From: Saprospiraceae bacterium
GTDB taxonomy: Bacteria; Bacteroidota; Bacteroidia; Chitinophagales; Saprospiraceae
DNA: 64,000 bases
Direction: 5' to 3'
NCBI GenBank assembly: GCA_019638385.1
Contig: JAHBTW010000003.1
Location: 1-64,000, forward strand
Shown here: piece by piece, positions 37,401 to 44,761 of the stretch
Position numbering within the stretch: the first letter of the stretch is position 1
How the letters are laid out: the number at the start of each line of letters is the position of its first letter
The notes under the pieces: generated by a model
The model's input: only the letters and a program-made list of their open reading frames with translations
Databases searched by the model: none
Told to the model about the DNA's origin: nothing
Translations under genes and position numbers: made by a program

Positions 37401-38926
37401 AGAGAGAACTGATACTTGGTGATGTCGGTGAAGTTTGATACCGATACATCTACACAAGCCTGACTGCCCAATTCAGCGGAAGCGCTGCTGACGTTCATAA
37501 TTACGCCGGAAGGCTGATTGACCACCACCTCACAATTGGTGGGGTTGATGCCGATATTCGGAGAATTGACACCGCCTACCCGCACCACGGGTAAAGGACC
37601 GCCGAGCGAAATGGGGCTGTTGCTGCCCACACCGATCACCCGAAAACAAACCCTGTAATGAACCACCCCGTTGGGGATAAACGCACTGTTCACGCCGGTT
37701 CGCTCCCAACTGACACCCAAAATACCCGCTTGTTGGTTGCTGGTATTGAAATTGGCGGGTCCGAAGTTGGTGATGCCGTTAGTGGTTACGTCGGTAACAT
37801 TAATAAACTCAAGAATAGCAGGGTTCCATTCCATAAGGTAACTGAAGGTGGCCACGTTGAAAAAGCCGTTGGAGGTCACATCCACGCAGAAGGTGTCGCC
37901 CAAATTTACCGGCGGGCCGCAGTTGACGATGAGCGGCATCCCGGTAGGATTGCAATCCGATACCTGTACGCGGCCATTGCGCGGCAACACATGAATGTTG
38001 AAATTTTGTACAATGGTGTTTCCGATTTCAATGGGCGTAGGGTCGTTGCCGAATGTAATAAGCGAAGCGGTTTCACAATCCCCCACAATGCGGAAGCATA
38101 TTTGGAATATGGTGGTGCTGTCCAATATGGTAATGCCCGTACTTTGAGGGGGGGTGTAGAGCCACGACAGGGTGATGGTTCCTTCAGGAAGGTTGGGCGG
38201 CGTACCGAAGTTGGCCTGCGATAAATTGGTTAATACCCCCGGTATGACAATGCTCTCATAGTTCAAAACGGCAGGATCGTAATTCATGGTGAACTGCATA
38301 CTGTTAAGGTCGTCGAAACCGGTCACCTTGAAATCTACACACACCAAATCGCCGGGATTGCCCTGTCGTTGCGCAGCAATCAGTTCCACCGGACGTACGC
38401 AGTTGGATATGAGGCCCGGCGTTTTTATCAACCCCGTGTTCGCGCAAGGGAGTACCGAAGCCCTTGCCACATAAGGAAAATTGCCGATGGTGACTTCCGT
38501 TGTTTCTCCGTAAGTAGCCGAAAGCATAGTGAACCGGAGTCTGAATATCGTAGGGCGGCACGCGCCGAGGCAGTCGTCTAAGGTAACCCCGTCGGCCGGC
38601 GTCACCTGATTGCAATTGGCCGAGGTGGCCCAATCGAGCGACAATACTCCGTTGATGGCATTACCGGCATCAAAATCCGCTATGTCTAAGCCGCGCAACG
38701 CCAGGGTGGGGTGGATCATCTCCACGCCCTGATATTGAATGACAGTCTCATCCCAGAGGAATTGGATGTCCATGAGGTAAATGTCGGTGAAGTTTTGAAC
38801 CTTGACATCTACTGTGAAAGACTCGCCCTGGCAGGCGGCTTCGTTGCTAATGATAAACATGGGTTGTGCCATGAGACCGGCGCAAGACAGCAGGCCGAAT
38901 GACAGCAAAAGGAATATCTTTTTCAT
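31499..38926 (-). CDS. Giant T9SS adhesin: cohesin-like modules, ~16 Ig-like repeats, CHU_C domain
   Basis: 2475 residues from MKKIFLLLSFGLLSCAGLMA. Five cohesin-like modules (residues about 20-740) each carry the 'VDVxVxNFxxIxxxxFxxxWDPxxLxY' pattern (for example FTDITKYQFSLSWDPAHLQY). An SprB-repeat-like unit follows (SCPGANDGSIEIVVTGGRPPYG). I then count about 16 tandem Ig/PKD-like repeats of roughly 100 residues. Each starts near 'PTADAG..C' and holds 'L.GSGS...Y.W....GG.......PG.YILVVTN..NGC...DTV'. A PKD-like and a cadherin/VCBS-like unit precede the last ~90 residues, a gliding-motility-associated type B sorting domain (NAITPNGDGLNDELIF, IFNRWNDIVF, GTYYYILRL). It is a surface filament or adhesin exported by the T9SS. 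The PorP/SprF gene upstream is its likely partner. Confidence 0.92.
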   Translation of the reverse strand: MKKIFLLLSFGLLSCAGLMAQPMFIISNEAACQGESFTVDVKVQNFTDIYLMDIQFLWDETVIQYQGVEMIHPTLALRGLDIADFDAGNAINGVLSLDWATSANCNQVTPADGVTLDDCLGACRPTIFRLRFTMLSATYGETTEVTIGNFPYVARASVLPCANTGLIKTPGLISNCVRPVELIAAQRQGNPGDLVCVDFKVTGFDDLNSMQFTMNYDPAVLNYESIVIPGVLTNLSQANFGTPPNLPEGTITLSWLYTPPQSTGITILDSTTIFQICFRIVGDCETASLITFGNDPTPIEIGNTIVQNFNIHVLPRNGRVQVSDCNPTGMPLIVNCGPPVNLGDTFCVDVTSNGFFNVATFSYLMEWNPAILEFINVTDVTTNGITNFGPANFNTSNQQAGILGVSWERTGVNSAFIPNGVVHYRVCFRVIGVGSNSPISLGGPLPVVRVGGVNSPNIGINPTNCEVVVNQPSGVIMNVSSASAELGSQACVDVSVSNFTDITKYQFSLSWDPAHLQYNIATSLQNVMPPLSPLINFNPAGAASGTLTFSWNPAMAQTRPDGTILFRVCFTVIGDPGDCELVSVSDVPVTREAVTSFSNGNNVGISSTDGEVCSLFPEGFFLSVGNANTFYFDTICVPFKVASFDNITEARFEVSFNPNELEYIGFGNLATLPGLNASSFNVTQAGLGSIVFTWTNFAGSMLPDSTVLFELCFIANGEAGGACHNIEIIREPRPTVLTTQGVGSLVWRNGRVCVADKLILVEALITPVSCPGANDGSIEIVVTGGRPPYGTIWQSVPPQFTPLEARNLGEGPIIVTIYDLGQVPSITRIDTFFIPLSLDAPTADAGPDFFFPCDGTPIASIQGQGTEGPDYTYQWTTLNGEVSGAGDTELGLAASPGFYIFSVTNTVSECTVRDTVEIFQPDLPTADAGAIQLTTCLSDTVTLDGSLSSTGDTLAYTWTALSGGAILAGDENLISPRVIGVGTYVLQVQYTSTGCVATDTVTVNDGAVLPTAVAGSDAVIGCDATLTLDGSASFGVNALDFRWESPTTAVLSNIATYETGDPGVYILIVTDQINGCEHRDTVTVSLTGELPMIDAGADLEITCIDSEVTFQGTVSNSTSFSVLWTPLDGGAIVPNTETSLNARTSVPGTYLMRVVDQFTNCVATDTVTVIDNAVLPELIFNQPDTLTCDSASITLSATVSSGAGIANRWFFGGAQVATDVNFFTATAPGFYTVEVENTLTGCISTDSIEVFVNLSAPTLGIVPPLDWSCLLDSIPLSGSIVTGNVPGVVVWWVAADGNNSNILGDSSLSPVVLAPGTYIMRAADPFTGCIGEATVTVEADSISPTAFAGADREIGCDGNGILLDGSGAGGSINAVSFAWIGPGGGVIASTDTVTISDPGIYVFRVTDQVNGCSTTDSLQVSFNDEVPVAVIVPDEIRVNCSTQGPVTIPGEVTFAGNFTFTWTSSIGGMLNPGTETSLTPQTETSARYVLTVVNPDNMCSTSDSVTVIVERDPPVAVSSQDYTLTCIDSSYVLRSSGSAIGSNIVYNWYLNSLGNLLAADVDSVVANEAGVYILEVIDTTTTCSATDTTIITIEDTPPQISLLTPAEDLVLNCVDGEVTALIEITPANPDYTIEWGIAGPNGNFVSIAADSLTITVDEPGFYAVRVIDPVTGCVGVDTVEVVLDIDAPTVSIEPDTMRLDCTTDELTLPGQISSGGDFTFEWQALAGGQLVAGTETSQTPQTETTGLYILIATNTASLCTASDTVVVIVDRDLPTAVSSPDDTLTCTDPSFKLESTGSSTGDPIVYNWYRTNLDTLIAPGTDAHIVTTPGVYILQVINTENGCTATDTTVLILNGVQPMVSVLTQSIELFITCDNTEVTAEIGITPFSPDLIIEWSITGPTGNFVSIAPDSLSITVDQPGIYTVQVTNPDNGCVGINEVVVDLDTDLPTVVINSPQGTQINCITSVVPLNGNGSSSGPDFSYEWNAIALGSPPVVITPLQVTVNTPGVYELVVTDEANGCVSRQTVTITQNISNPVATIASPDPINCNITIVSLNADGSTTGAGITATWNSLDGGAISPTGNPLQVNVSAAGRYELVIRDEANGCEGRDTVTVTANVAPPVANAGADQNINCNGTNATLDGSASTPAGGVTFLWSAIAGGGPINGTTIAMPIVNTAGTYQLIVTDTQTGCRDTATVIVTVINTLEDAFAGENFQACAGEPIMLSANLPAGATGLWSSPGSVTFSSPTTGQTEANNLQSGANTVIWTLSTAQCLNYSADTLTVTVQAAPQAGNDLINIPTGEFTATANILANDMLFGATAFSVSIISGPTLGRVDTLLDGILRYSVAPGVFGQDQIRYEICNAECPGLCDTAFIQINIEQTVIEYNQPNAITPNGDGLNDELIFDQLLNTPDLYPNHELIIFNRWNDIVFRASPYLNNWRGTNQSGQDLPQGTYYYILRLNVAEGEIIRGDITILK

Positions 38927-39010
38927 GTGGCGATTGAATTTGGATGGAATGGTTTCAAAATTCATGGGAAAACAATTGTCAGGAAAATACACAACAGCAG
39001 CACGGGTGCT

Positions 39011-39961
39011 TTACTTGTCTAATGCGATGGTCAGATTGATCTCGTGCGTAGAACCTACGGAAGGGCCGAACGAGTCGAACGAGTAGTCGAAGCCGTAGCC
39101 GATGCGGAAGGTGTTGTCGTAACCGAGACTTCCGCCGAGCAGAAAGCCCGTTTCCAAGTGTATGGCTTTTGCGGTGGATACGCCGGCTCCGACCCACAGG
39201 CTGCCCGGAATCTGATAGCGCAGGTTTACGTCCACGTTGACCGGTGCATTGGGTACATATTTGAAAAGAAGAGAAGGTTCCAGAAACCCGTCATCGCCGA
39301 AGAATTTGTAAAAACCGAGCGTACCATATATATGCTGCACCCGCTTGGTGTAAAACTCTCCGTTTTCATTTTTGAAAGTGAGGTCTAAGCCGAGTGCCTG
39401 CGGCACAGACAGCCCGGAATAGAACATGTTGCCGTCGCCGACCATTTGATAAAAATAAAGGCCGAGGCCCACATCGGGAAAAATGCTGGTTTGATTGGTA
39501 GAGCCGACGGCATCGCCCGGATCGCGTAGTACTAATTCGGATGCCTTTACGCGATACTGTACCGCGCCGGCGGTGAGCGCTATCGCAAAGCCGCCGTATT
39601 CGGGGTCGGAAGTGACTACGCCGCCGATGCGCCCGTAAACGCCCGTGAAGCCGGTAGGGCCGGTTTGGTCATTGATGATATGACCGCCAAAGAGGGGGGT
39701 CACGCCGGCATACCGCTTGTTGACGAAAGACATGCGGAGGGTTTGGGTGCGCGGCCCGGAAGCTAAGCCCACCCATTGTGACCGGTAAGAGGCGCCGAAA
39801 GTCATGTTGTGACCGAAAGTGAGGAAATCGCTCTCCATGGCCGCCGGGTTGATGATGACGGCATTTTCGCGGTACTGCGAAAAGAGGGAGAGTTGCTGGC
39901 CTTGTAGTGAGATGCTGAAAAGCACCAATACAGCAGGCAATAACGTAAGCGTTCTGTTCAT
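39011..39961 (-). CDS. PorP/SprF-family T9SS outer-membrane protein
   Basis: 316 residues from MNRTLTLLPAVLVLFSISLQ at 39961. The family signature follows directly: QGQQLSLFSQYRENAVIINPAAM, then a 14-strand-type outer-membrane barrel with alternating aromatic and Gly residues, ending THEINLTIALDK. SprF is needed for export of the SprB adhesin with its type B sorting domain in Flavobacterium. Position 85 bases upstream of the giant type B adhesin, on the same strand, fits that role. Another member starts at 63878. Confidence 0.92.
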   Translation of the reverse strand: MNRTLTLLPAVLVLFSISLQGQQLSLFSQYRENAVIINPAAMESDFLTFGHNMTFGASYRSQWVGLASGPRTQTLRMSFVNKRYAGVTPLFGGHIINDQTGPTGFTGVYGRIGGVVTSDPEYGGFAIALTAGAVQYRVKASELVLRDPGDAVGSTNQTSIFPDVGLGLYFYQMVGDGNMFYSGLSVPQALGLDLTFKNENGEFYTKRVQHIYGTLGFYKFFGDDGFLEPSLLFKYVPNAPVNVDVNLRYQIPGSLWVGAGVSTAKAIHLETGFLLGGSLGYDNTFRIGYGFDYSFDSFGPSVGSTHEINLTIALDK

Positions 39962-40190
39962 GGAATGAAAAGAGTTTTTGAGATTCGCAATTTGACCAAA
40001 TATTTGAGCGCCACCCACGAGCAGGAGGCTATTAAAAATTTTTTAAACTTAATAATTCGTGGGCTTTCTCATAGCAGTTTGGAGAGGGAAAAAAGCGGGT
40101 GCAAATATCGAAGCCTTTTCGGGAAAAAGTGTATCAGAGCAGTAATTATTTACGAAGCGGTTGGTTTTTTAACTTTTTTCCGCTGCGGCG
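39962..40190. other. Intergenic region, AT-rich, nothing recognised
   Basis: 229 bases between the PorP/SprF start and the end of the eIF1-like gene, both on the minus strand. It is AT-rich (AAATTTTTTAAACTTAATAATT at its middle) and should contain the promoter of the PorP/SprF-adhesin operon, but I find no exact TAnnTTTG on the minus strand. Confidence 0.4.
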
Positions 40191-40541
40191 CTATCCTCCG
40201 GCTCTTTTGCTGCGCGTATAACCCTCCTTCAACAGGATTTGGAGCACTCGGTCGCGATGGTCGCCCTGTACCAGAATCTCGCCGTCTTTGGCTGCGCCGC
40301 CCACGCCGCATTTTGTTTTGAGCAGCTTGCCCAACGCTTCTAAGGCATCTTGCGGCCCCACGAACCCGGTCACTAAGGTGACTTCCTTGCCGCCCCGCTT
40401 TTTGCGGTCAATGGACACCCGCAGGTTTTGCTTGTCCGGTGGCGCCAAAGCCGGGTCATCCTCTTCTTCCTCCCGGTATTGAAAATCGGGATCGGTAGAA
40501 AAAACAATGCCTTCCCGTCGGCTGCTCTTGTTTTTGCTCAT
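40191..40541 (-). CDS. SUI1/eIF1-family translation factor
   Basis: 116 residues from MSKNKSSRREGIVFSTDPDF at 40541. The SUI1 domain occupies residues about 45-112: VSIDRKKRGGKEVTLVTGF, then LGKLLKTKCGVGGAAKDGEILVQGDH and LQILLKEGYTRSKRAG. This is the bacterial YciH form of eIF1, implicated in start-codon fidelity or repression under stress; the bacterial role is not settled. The N-terminus is acidic and probably unstructured (REEEEDDPALAPP). Its promoter interleaves with that of the divergent CDF gene. Confidence 0.88.
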   Translation of the reverse strand: MSKNKSSRREGIVFSTDPDFQYREEEEDDPALAPPDKQNLRVSIDRKKRGGKEVTLVTGFVGPQDALEALGKLLKTKCGVGGAAKDGEILVQGDHRDRVLQILLKEGYTRSKRAGG

Positions 40542-40571
40542 CGGTGATAGGTTATTTTTAGTTGTTGAGTG

Positions 40572-40602
40572 CAAATATACGGATTTGCGTTGGTGCGCAA
40601 AA
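40572..40602 (-). promoter_or_regulatory. Promoter of the eIF1-like gene (minus strand)
   Basis: On the minus strand TTTTG (40602-40598) lies 18 bases before TATATTTG (40579-40572), matching the -33 TTTG / -7 TAnnTTTG consensus. The predicted start near 40566 gives a leader of about 25 bases to the ATG at 40541. Confidence 0.55.
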
Positions 40603-40614
40603 CCCGTACATTTG
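40584..40614 (+). promoter_or_regulatory. Promoter of the CDF transporter gene
   Basis: TTTG at 40584-40587, a 19-base spacer, and TACATTTG at 40607-40614 match the Bacteroidota -33/-7 consensus exactly. Transcription would start near 40620, about 11 bases before the ATG. The element overlaps the divergent minus-strand promoter at 40572-40602. Confidence 0.65.
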
Positions 40615-40630
40615 TCGCAAAGGTAATTCC

Positions 40631-41629
40631 ATGACGACATCTGCGCATCACACCAATCTTCGTTTCCAAATTTGGGCGGTCGTCATCGGCGTACTATTGA
40701 TGGGCATCAAATTCTTCGCCTGGTGGCTCACCAACTCCAACGCCATTCTCACCGATGCCTTAGAGAGTATCATCAATGTGCTGGCCGGGCTGTTTGCGGT
40801 ATTTAGTTTGGTGATTACGGCCAAGCCAAAAGACGCCAACCATCCCTACGGGCATGGCAAGATAGAGTTCATCGCCGCCGGGTTTGAAGGCGGACTGATT
40901 GCGCTGGCCGGACTGCTCATCATCGGCAAATCGTTTTACAACTTCATTTTTCCGCAGCCGTTGGACAAGCTGGATATCGGCCTGGGCTTGACGGCCTTTT
41001 CGGGGCTGGCCAATTTTGCGCTCGGCTACTTTTTAGTGCGGCAGGGCAAAAAATCTCACTCGCTCACCCTGCAAGCCGACGGCAAACATTTATTGTCGGA
41101 TGCCTATTCCTCTGCGGGGCTTTTAGTGGGAATAGCGCTGTTGTTGCTCACAGGCGCCGTCTGGTTGGACAATCTGACTGCCGTTGCATTCGGATTTGTC
41201 ATTCTTTACACCGGGTTCAAATTGCTGCGCTCCTCTGTATCGGGTATCATGGACGAAGCCGATCCTGACATCATCCGCCCTTTGGTAAAGGTCATGGCCG
41301 AACACCGCAAGTACAATTGGGTGGACGTACACAACTTCCGGGTCATTCGCTACGGCGCATCCATGCATGTGGACTGCCACCTCACCGTGCCCTGGTTTTT
41401 CAATGTGGAGCAGGGGCATCAGGAGGTCAAACAGTTGGAAAACATCATTCAGTCGGTCAACCCCGTTCCGGTAGAGCTGTTTATCCATGCCGACCCCTGC
41501 CGGCCGCCGGCTGCATGCAGCATTTGTATCAAAGAGGATTGCGCGCACCGGCAGGCGCCCTTTGAAGCGGCCATTCCCTGGACGCTGGAGAACTTGCTGT
41601 TTGAAAGGAATCATCAGGATTTGCGGTAA
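40631..41629 (+). CDS. Cation diffusion facilitator transporter
   Basis: 332 residues with six membrane segments in the first ~200, then a cytoplasmic domain. Metal-site segments are LTDALESIINVLAG (helix 2), the HPYGHGKIEF loop and LQADGKHLLSDAYSSAG (helix 5). Helix 5 has the usual D-x-x-H-x-x-x-D spacing. In helix 2 the usual His and Asp are replaced by Glu and Asn. The C-terminus adds a Cys/His-rich tail (HADPCRPPAACSICIKEDC). It exports divalent metal ions; the ion is uncertain. I use the ATG at 40631 because the promoter lies just before it. Confidence 0.9.
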   Translation: MTTSAHHTNLRFQIWAVVIGVLLMGIKFFAWWLTNSNAILTDALESIINVLAGLFAVFSLVITAKPKDANHPYGHGKIEFIAAGFEGGLIALAGLLIIGKSFYNFIFPQPLDKLDIGLGLTAFSGLANFALGYFLVRQGKKSHSLTLQADGKHLLSDAYSSAGLLVGIALLLLTGAVWLDNLTAVAFGFVILYTGFKLLRSSVSGIMDEADPDIIRPLVKVMAEHRKYNWVDVHNFRVIRYGASMHVDCHLTVPWFFNVEQGHQEVKQLENIIQSVNPVPVELFIHADPCRPPAACSICIKEDCAHRQAPFEAAIPWTLENLLFERNHQDLR

Positions 41630-41679
41630 TTGCGCCCAATACTTCGCAATTTTGCCTCTCACTCAACGCTCATTTTTTT

Positions 41680-42297
41680 ATGCAAGAGGAAAAAACAAAC
41701 CGACAGGAACCGACTACCAACCCGGCGGAGATTTACATTCCGGGACCTTTTTACGGCATCGAACGGAAAATCCCACGGCGCGGTATTCAGTCGTTTTTTC
41801 GCACCAACTACCGCAACCACATCAATCTCAGTGCCATTGCCGACAACAAGGCCAACATCATGATCAGCGTCAATTCCATTCTAATCAGCGTACTGATTAC
41901 TATTCTTTCCTACCGTAACATCGCCGAAACCAATCCTAAGGTATTGCTGCCTGTCATTCTGTTTCTCGTGTCGGGGCTGTGCTCGCTCATCTTTGCGGTA
42001 TTGGCTGCCCGGCCTAAAGTGACCCGCCTGCACAGCGGCGCACAGATACCCGATTTGTCGAAAAGCAACCTCGTGTTCTTCGGCAATTTCGTATCCCTGC
42101 CGTTGGAAGACTACGAGGAAGCGATGGGCCGCTTGTTCCGTGACGGCGAATTGCTTTACGGCAATATGGTGCGCGATATGTACTATCTCGGCAAAGTATT
42201 GGACAAAAAATACCGCTACCTTACGGTGTCTTACACCTTATTTATGGTAGGATTCATTGCTTCTGTGCTGCTGTTTATTGTTACGTTGTTTGTTTAA
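41680..42297 (+). CDS. Pycsar-effector-like membrane protein (DUF5706), orphan
   Basis: 205 residues. It carries the signature of the PycTM/DUF5706 family: NHINLSAIADNKANIMISVN, running straight into a membrane helix (ILISVLITILSY, about residues 63-78). Two more hydrophobic segments follow (VLLPVILFLVSGLCSLIFAV, about 88-108; a C-terminal helix to the end), with a soluble stretch of about 70 residues between. In Pycsar defence, a pyrimidine cyclase makes cCMP or cUMP and such an effector disrupts the inner membrane. No cyclase gene is near: neighbours are a CDF transporter and an acyl-CoA dehydrogenase. It may have a housekeeping role or act with a distant cyclase. Confidence 0.75.
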   Translation: MQEEKTNRQEPTTNPAEIYIPGPFYGIERKIPRRGIQSFFRTNYRNHINLSAIADNKANIMISVNSILISVLITILSYRNIAETNPKVLLPVILFLVSGLCSLIFAVLAARPKVTRLHSGAQIPDLSKSNLVFFGNFVSLPLEDYEEAMGRLFRDGELLYGNMVRDMYYLGKVLDKKYRYLTVSYTLFMVGFIASVLLFIVTLFV

Positions 42298-42309
42298 AAT
42301 CTATGCGCC

Positions 42310-43509
42310 ATGCTCAACAATCTGTTCGCCACCGACCGCCTCCGGCAATTGTATCCCAAAGTGAAACATTTTCTGGAAGAGGAGATTTATCCCTACGAGC
42401 TGGAATGGTTGCAAATGCCGTTTAAGAAGATCGAAAAACTGCTCCGGGCCAAAAAAAGCAAAGTCAAAGCCATCGGCGCCTGGAATCCTTATCACGCTAA
42501 GGCGCACGGCGGGGCAGGGCTTGATCTCGTGGAGGTGGCCCAACTGAGCGAATTGCTGGGCACTTCGCCCTTCGGACATTTTGTATTCAATTGTCAGGCG
42601 CCGGATGCCGGCAATATTGAACTGTTGCTACAATATGCCTCCGGGGAAATCCGGGAGCGCTTCCTGCATCCTTTGCTGGAGGGTGAAATCCGGTCCTGCT
42701 TTTCCATGACCGAACCCGGTAATGCAGGTTCTAACCCCATCCTGATGGACACCTCCGCCGTGCGCGACGGCGATCACTACGTCATCAGCGGGCGCAAGTG
42801 GTTCACCACGGCTGCCGACGGCGCGGCTTTTGCCATCGTTATGGCCGTTACCAACCCCGACGATCCGAATCCTTACCGCCGCGCCGGTATGATCATTGTT
42901 CCGACCGACACGCCGGGGTTCAAGTTGCTGCGCAATATCCCCGTGATGGGTCATGCGGGAGAGGGCTGGCACAGCCACGGCGAAATTGAGTACGAAGCGG
43001 TGCGCGTACCCGCTGCATACCTGTTGGGTGGGGCAGGGGAGGGGTTCAAACTCGCGCAGGAGCGGCTGGGGCCGGGGCGCATCCACCACTGTATGCGTTG
43101 GATCGGCATTTGCGAGCGGGCCTTCGACCTGATGTGCCGCCGGGCTGCTTCGCGCAATATTGCGCCGGGCGTAAAGCTCGGCGAGCAACAAATGGTACAG
43201 GCTTTCATTGCAGAGAGTCGCGCCGAGATTGACGCTGCCCGCCTCATGGTGTTGCATACGGCGCACAGTATTCAAACACAGGGCCAACAAGCCGCTGCCA
43301 TGGAAATTTCTACCATCAAATTTTATGTGGCCGGCGTACTACAGCGGGTGGTGGACAGAGCCGTGCAAGTACACGGCGCATTGGGCGTCACTGACGATAC
43401 GCTGCTGTCTTACTATTATCGCGAGGAGCGCGGCGCCCGCATTTATGACGGGCCGGATGAAGCGCACAAGGCTTCTTTGGCAAGGAAGATTTTGAAAAGT
43501 TATCGGTAG
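42310..43509 (+). CDS. Acyl-CoA dehydrogenase
   Basis: 399 residues covering the whole family fold: an N-terminal helical domain, a middle beta domain with CFSMTEPGNAGSNPILMDT and the flavin-contacting WFTTAADGAAFAIVM, and a C-terminal helical domain with VQVHGALGVTDDTLLSYYYREERGARIYDGPDEAHKASLARKIL-type residues. Together these indicate an FAD enzyme introducing a double bond into acyl-CoA. It resembles ACAD10/11-type members. It starts 12 bases after the Pycsar-like gene on the same strand, but a functional link is not evident. Confidence 0.92.
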   Translation: MLNNLFATDRLRQLYPKVKHFLEEEIYPYELEWLQMPFKKIEKLLRAKKSKVKAIGAWNPYHAKAHGGAGLDLVEVAQLSELLGTSPFGHFVFNCQAPDAGNIELLLQYASGEIRERFLHPLLEGEIRSCFSMTEPGNAGSNPILMDTSAVRDGDHYVISGRKWFTTAADGAAFAIVMAVTNPDDPNPYRRAGMIIVPTDTPGFKLLRNIPVMGHAGEGWHSHGEIEYEAVRVPAAYLLGGAGEGFKLAQERLGPGRIHHCMRWIGICERAFDLMCRRAASRNIAPGVKLGEQQMVQAFIAESRAEIDAARLMVLHTAHSIQTQGQQAAAMEISTIKFYVAGVLQRVVDRAVQVHGALGVTDDTLLSYYYREERGARIYDGPDEAHKASLARKILKSYR

Positions 43510-43556
43510 GCGGTCGGCAGTGTTTTGGTAGGCAGTAGGCGGTACTCAGTTGGCAG
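43505..43556. repeat. GTAGGC-type degenerate repeat
   Basis: Immediately after the dehydrogenase stop, GTAGGCGGTCGGCAGT and GTAGGCAGTAGGCGGT are tandem, imperfect copies of the unit in the 31426-31489 inverted repeat. The remaining gap to 43657 shows nothing recognisable. Confidence 0.55.
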
Positions 43557-43656
43557 GTTGCGCTATGCCCTTTGCTCTCCCGATTCCTTCATTCCCGCTT
43601 TCGTTCCTCATCGGGACAGGCTATCCGGGATGCCGCTTCGCTCCATCTGCTCTGCT

Positions 43657-44040
43657 CTATTCCCCCGTTTTAAAGTCCTCCAGTTCCCTGCGGTCTTTTT
43701 TAGTGGGGCGTCCTGCGCCTTTGTCGCGGTATTCTGCGCCGGCTTTGCCTACGAACCACTCTTTGTATTTGTTGAGTTCTTCCGGTGGGGTGAGATCTTC
43801 GTAACAGGTGACGGCGATGGGAGCGCCTACGCGCTTTTCAATGAGTTGCACCACTCGAAACTGGAAGTTGAACCCCTCTTTTTTCACTTCCACCCGGTCG
43901 CCGACCTGAATCAATTGTGATGGCTTGGCGTTTTCGCCGTTGAGTTTCACTTTACTTTCCTTGCAGGCATCGGAAGAAATGGTACGCGATTTGAAGATTC
44001 TCACGCTCCAGAGCCATTTGTCTATTCTTACTTTTTCCAT
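43657..44040 (-). CDS. hslR: Hsp15-type S4 RNA-binding protein
   Basis: 127 residues. The N-terminal S4 domain reads MEKVRIDKWLWSVRIFKSRT, then SKVKLNGENAKPSQLIQVGD. This is typical of Hsp15, which binds stalled 50S subunits carrying nascent tRNA. The basic C-terminus (KGAGRPTKKDRREL) fits RNA contact. It diverges from the sigma-factor operon. Confidence 0.9.
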   Translation of the reverse strand: MEKVRIDKWLWSVRIFKSRTISSDACKESKVKLNGENAKPSQLIQVGDRVEVKKEGFNFQFRVVQLIEKRVGAPIAVTCYEDLTPPEELNKYKEWFVGKAGAEYRDKGAGRPTKKDRRELEDFKTGE

Positions 44041-44112
44041 TTACTGTATCTTTTCGCCAAATTTGCATTATGATTTTGAAACAGCCGAGAAATAAGGAAA
44101 ATTCCGGAATTA

Positions 44113-44748
44113 ATGTTTTCAAACCTTCAAATTAGCCGCAGCCTGAACCGGGCGGGCCGGGCCGGCGGTTCTGACCGGACTGTTTCCGCAGAGGCCATGC
44201 ATGCCGAGTGGTTGGAGGTACAATCCGCTCAGCAAGAGCCTGCTATGTTTCGGCCTTTGTACGACAGGTACTACGAGCCTGTATTCCGTTTTTTGTACAA
44301 CCGCTCGCAGGATGAAGAACTGGCCGCCGATTTGTGCGCGCAAGTTTTTCTCAAAGCCCTTCAAAGGTTGGGCGATTACACATTTCAGGGCGTTCCTTTT
44401 TCGGCTTGGTTGTTCCGCATTGCATCCAATGAAATAGCGCAACACTATCGCCAAAGCCAGAAAAGCCGTGTGGTGAGTATGGAGGAAGGCAATCTCTTTG
44501 ATCTGGCCGATGAAATAGAAGAAGAAGACCGATCGGAGGAGCAAAGGAAAGTTTTGTTACAGGCCATGCAAACACTCAAGGCGCCGGACATGGTACTGAT
44601 TGAAATGCGTTTTTTCGAGCAGCGTTCATTCCGGGATATCGCCGATATTTTGGGCATCACAGAAAGCAATGCAAAGGTGAAAACGTACCGGATTTTAGAA
44701 CGCTTGAAAGGAGCAATGGTGAAAATAAACCCGGCTTCAAGCGATTGA
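44113..44748 (+). CDS. ECF-type RNA polymerase sigma factor
   Basis: 211 residues. Region 2 is RPLYDRYYEPVFRFLYNRSQ and DLCAQVFLKALQRL with the AWLFRIASNEIAQHYRQ segment. Region 4 is LIEMRFFEQRSFRDIADILGITESNAKVKTYRIL. A 30-residue N-terminal extension precedes region 2. It is followed after 13 bases by a membrane protein with the layout of an anti-sigma factor. It probably controls an envelope stimulon; the target promoters cannot be read here. Confidence 0.92.
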   Translation: MFSNLQISRSLNRAGRAGGSDRTVSAEAMHAEWLEVQSAQQEPAMFRPLYDRYYEPVFRFLYNRSQDEELAADLCAQVFLKALQRLGDYTFQGVPFSAWLFRIASNEIAQHYRQSQKSRVVSMEEGNLFDLADEIEEEDRSEEQRKVLLQAMQTLKAPDMVLIEMRFFEQRSFRDIADILGITESNAKVKTYRILERLKGAMVKINPASSD

Positions 44749-44761
44749 AGCTGCACAAGAT

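Noticed and set aside
31499..38926. Regular DNA repeats that could suggest a CRISPR or satellite array
   Set aside because: The repeat units are about 300 bases, diverged, and encode protein domains in one frame.
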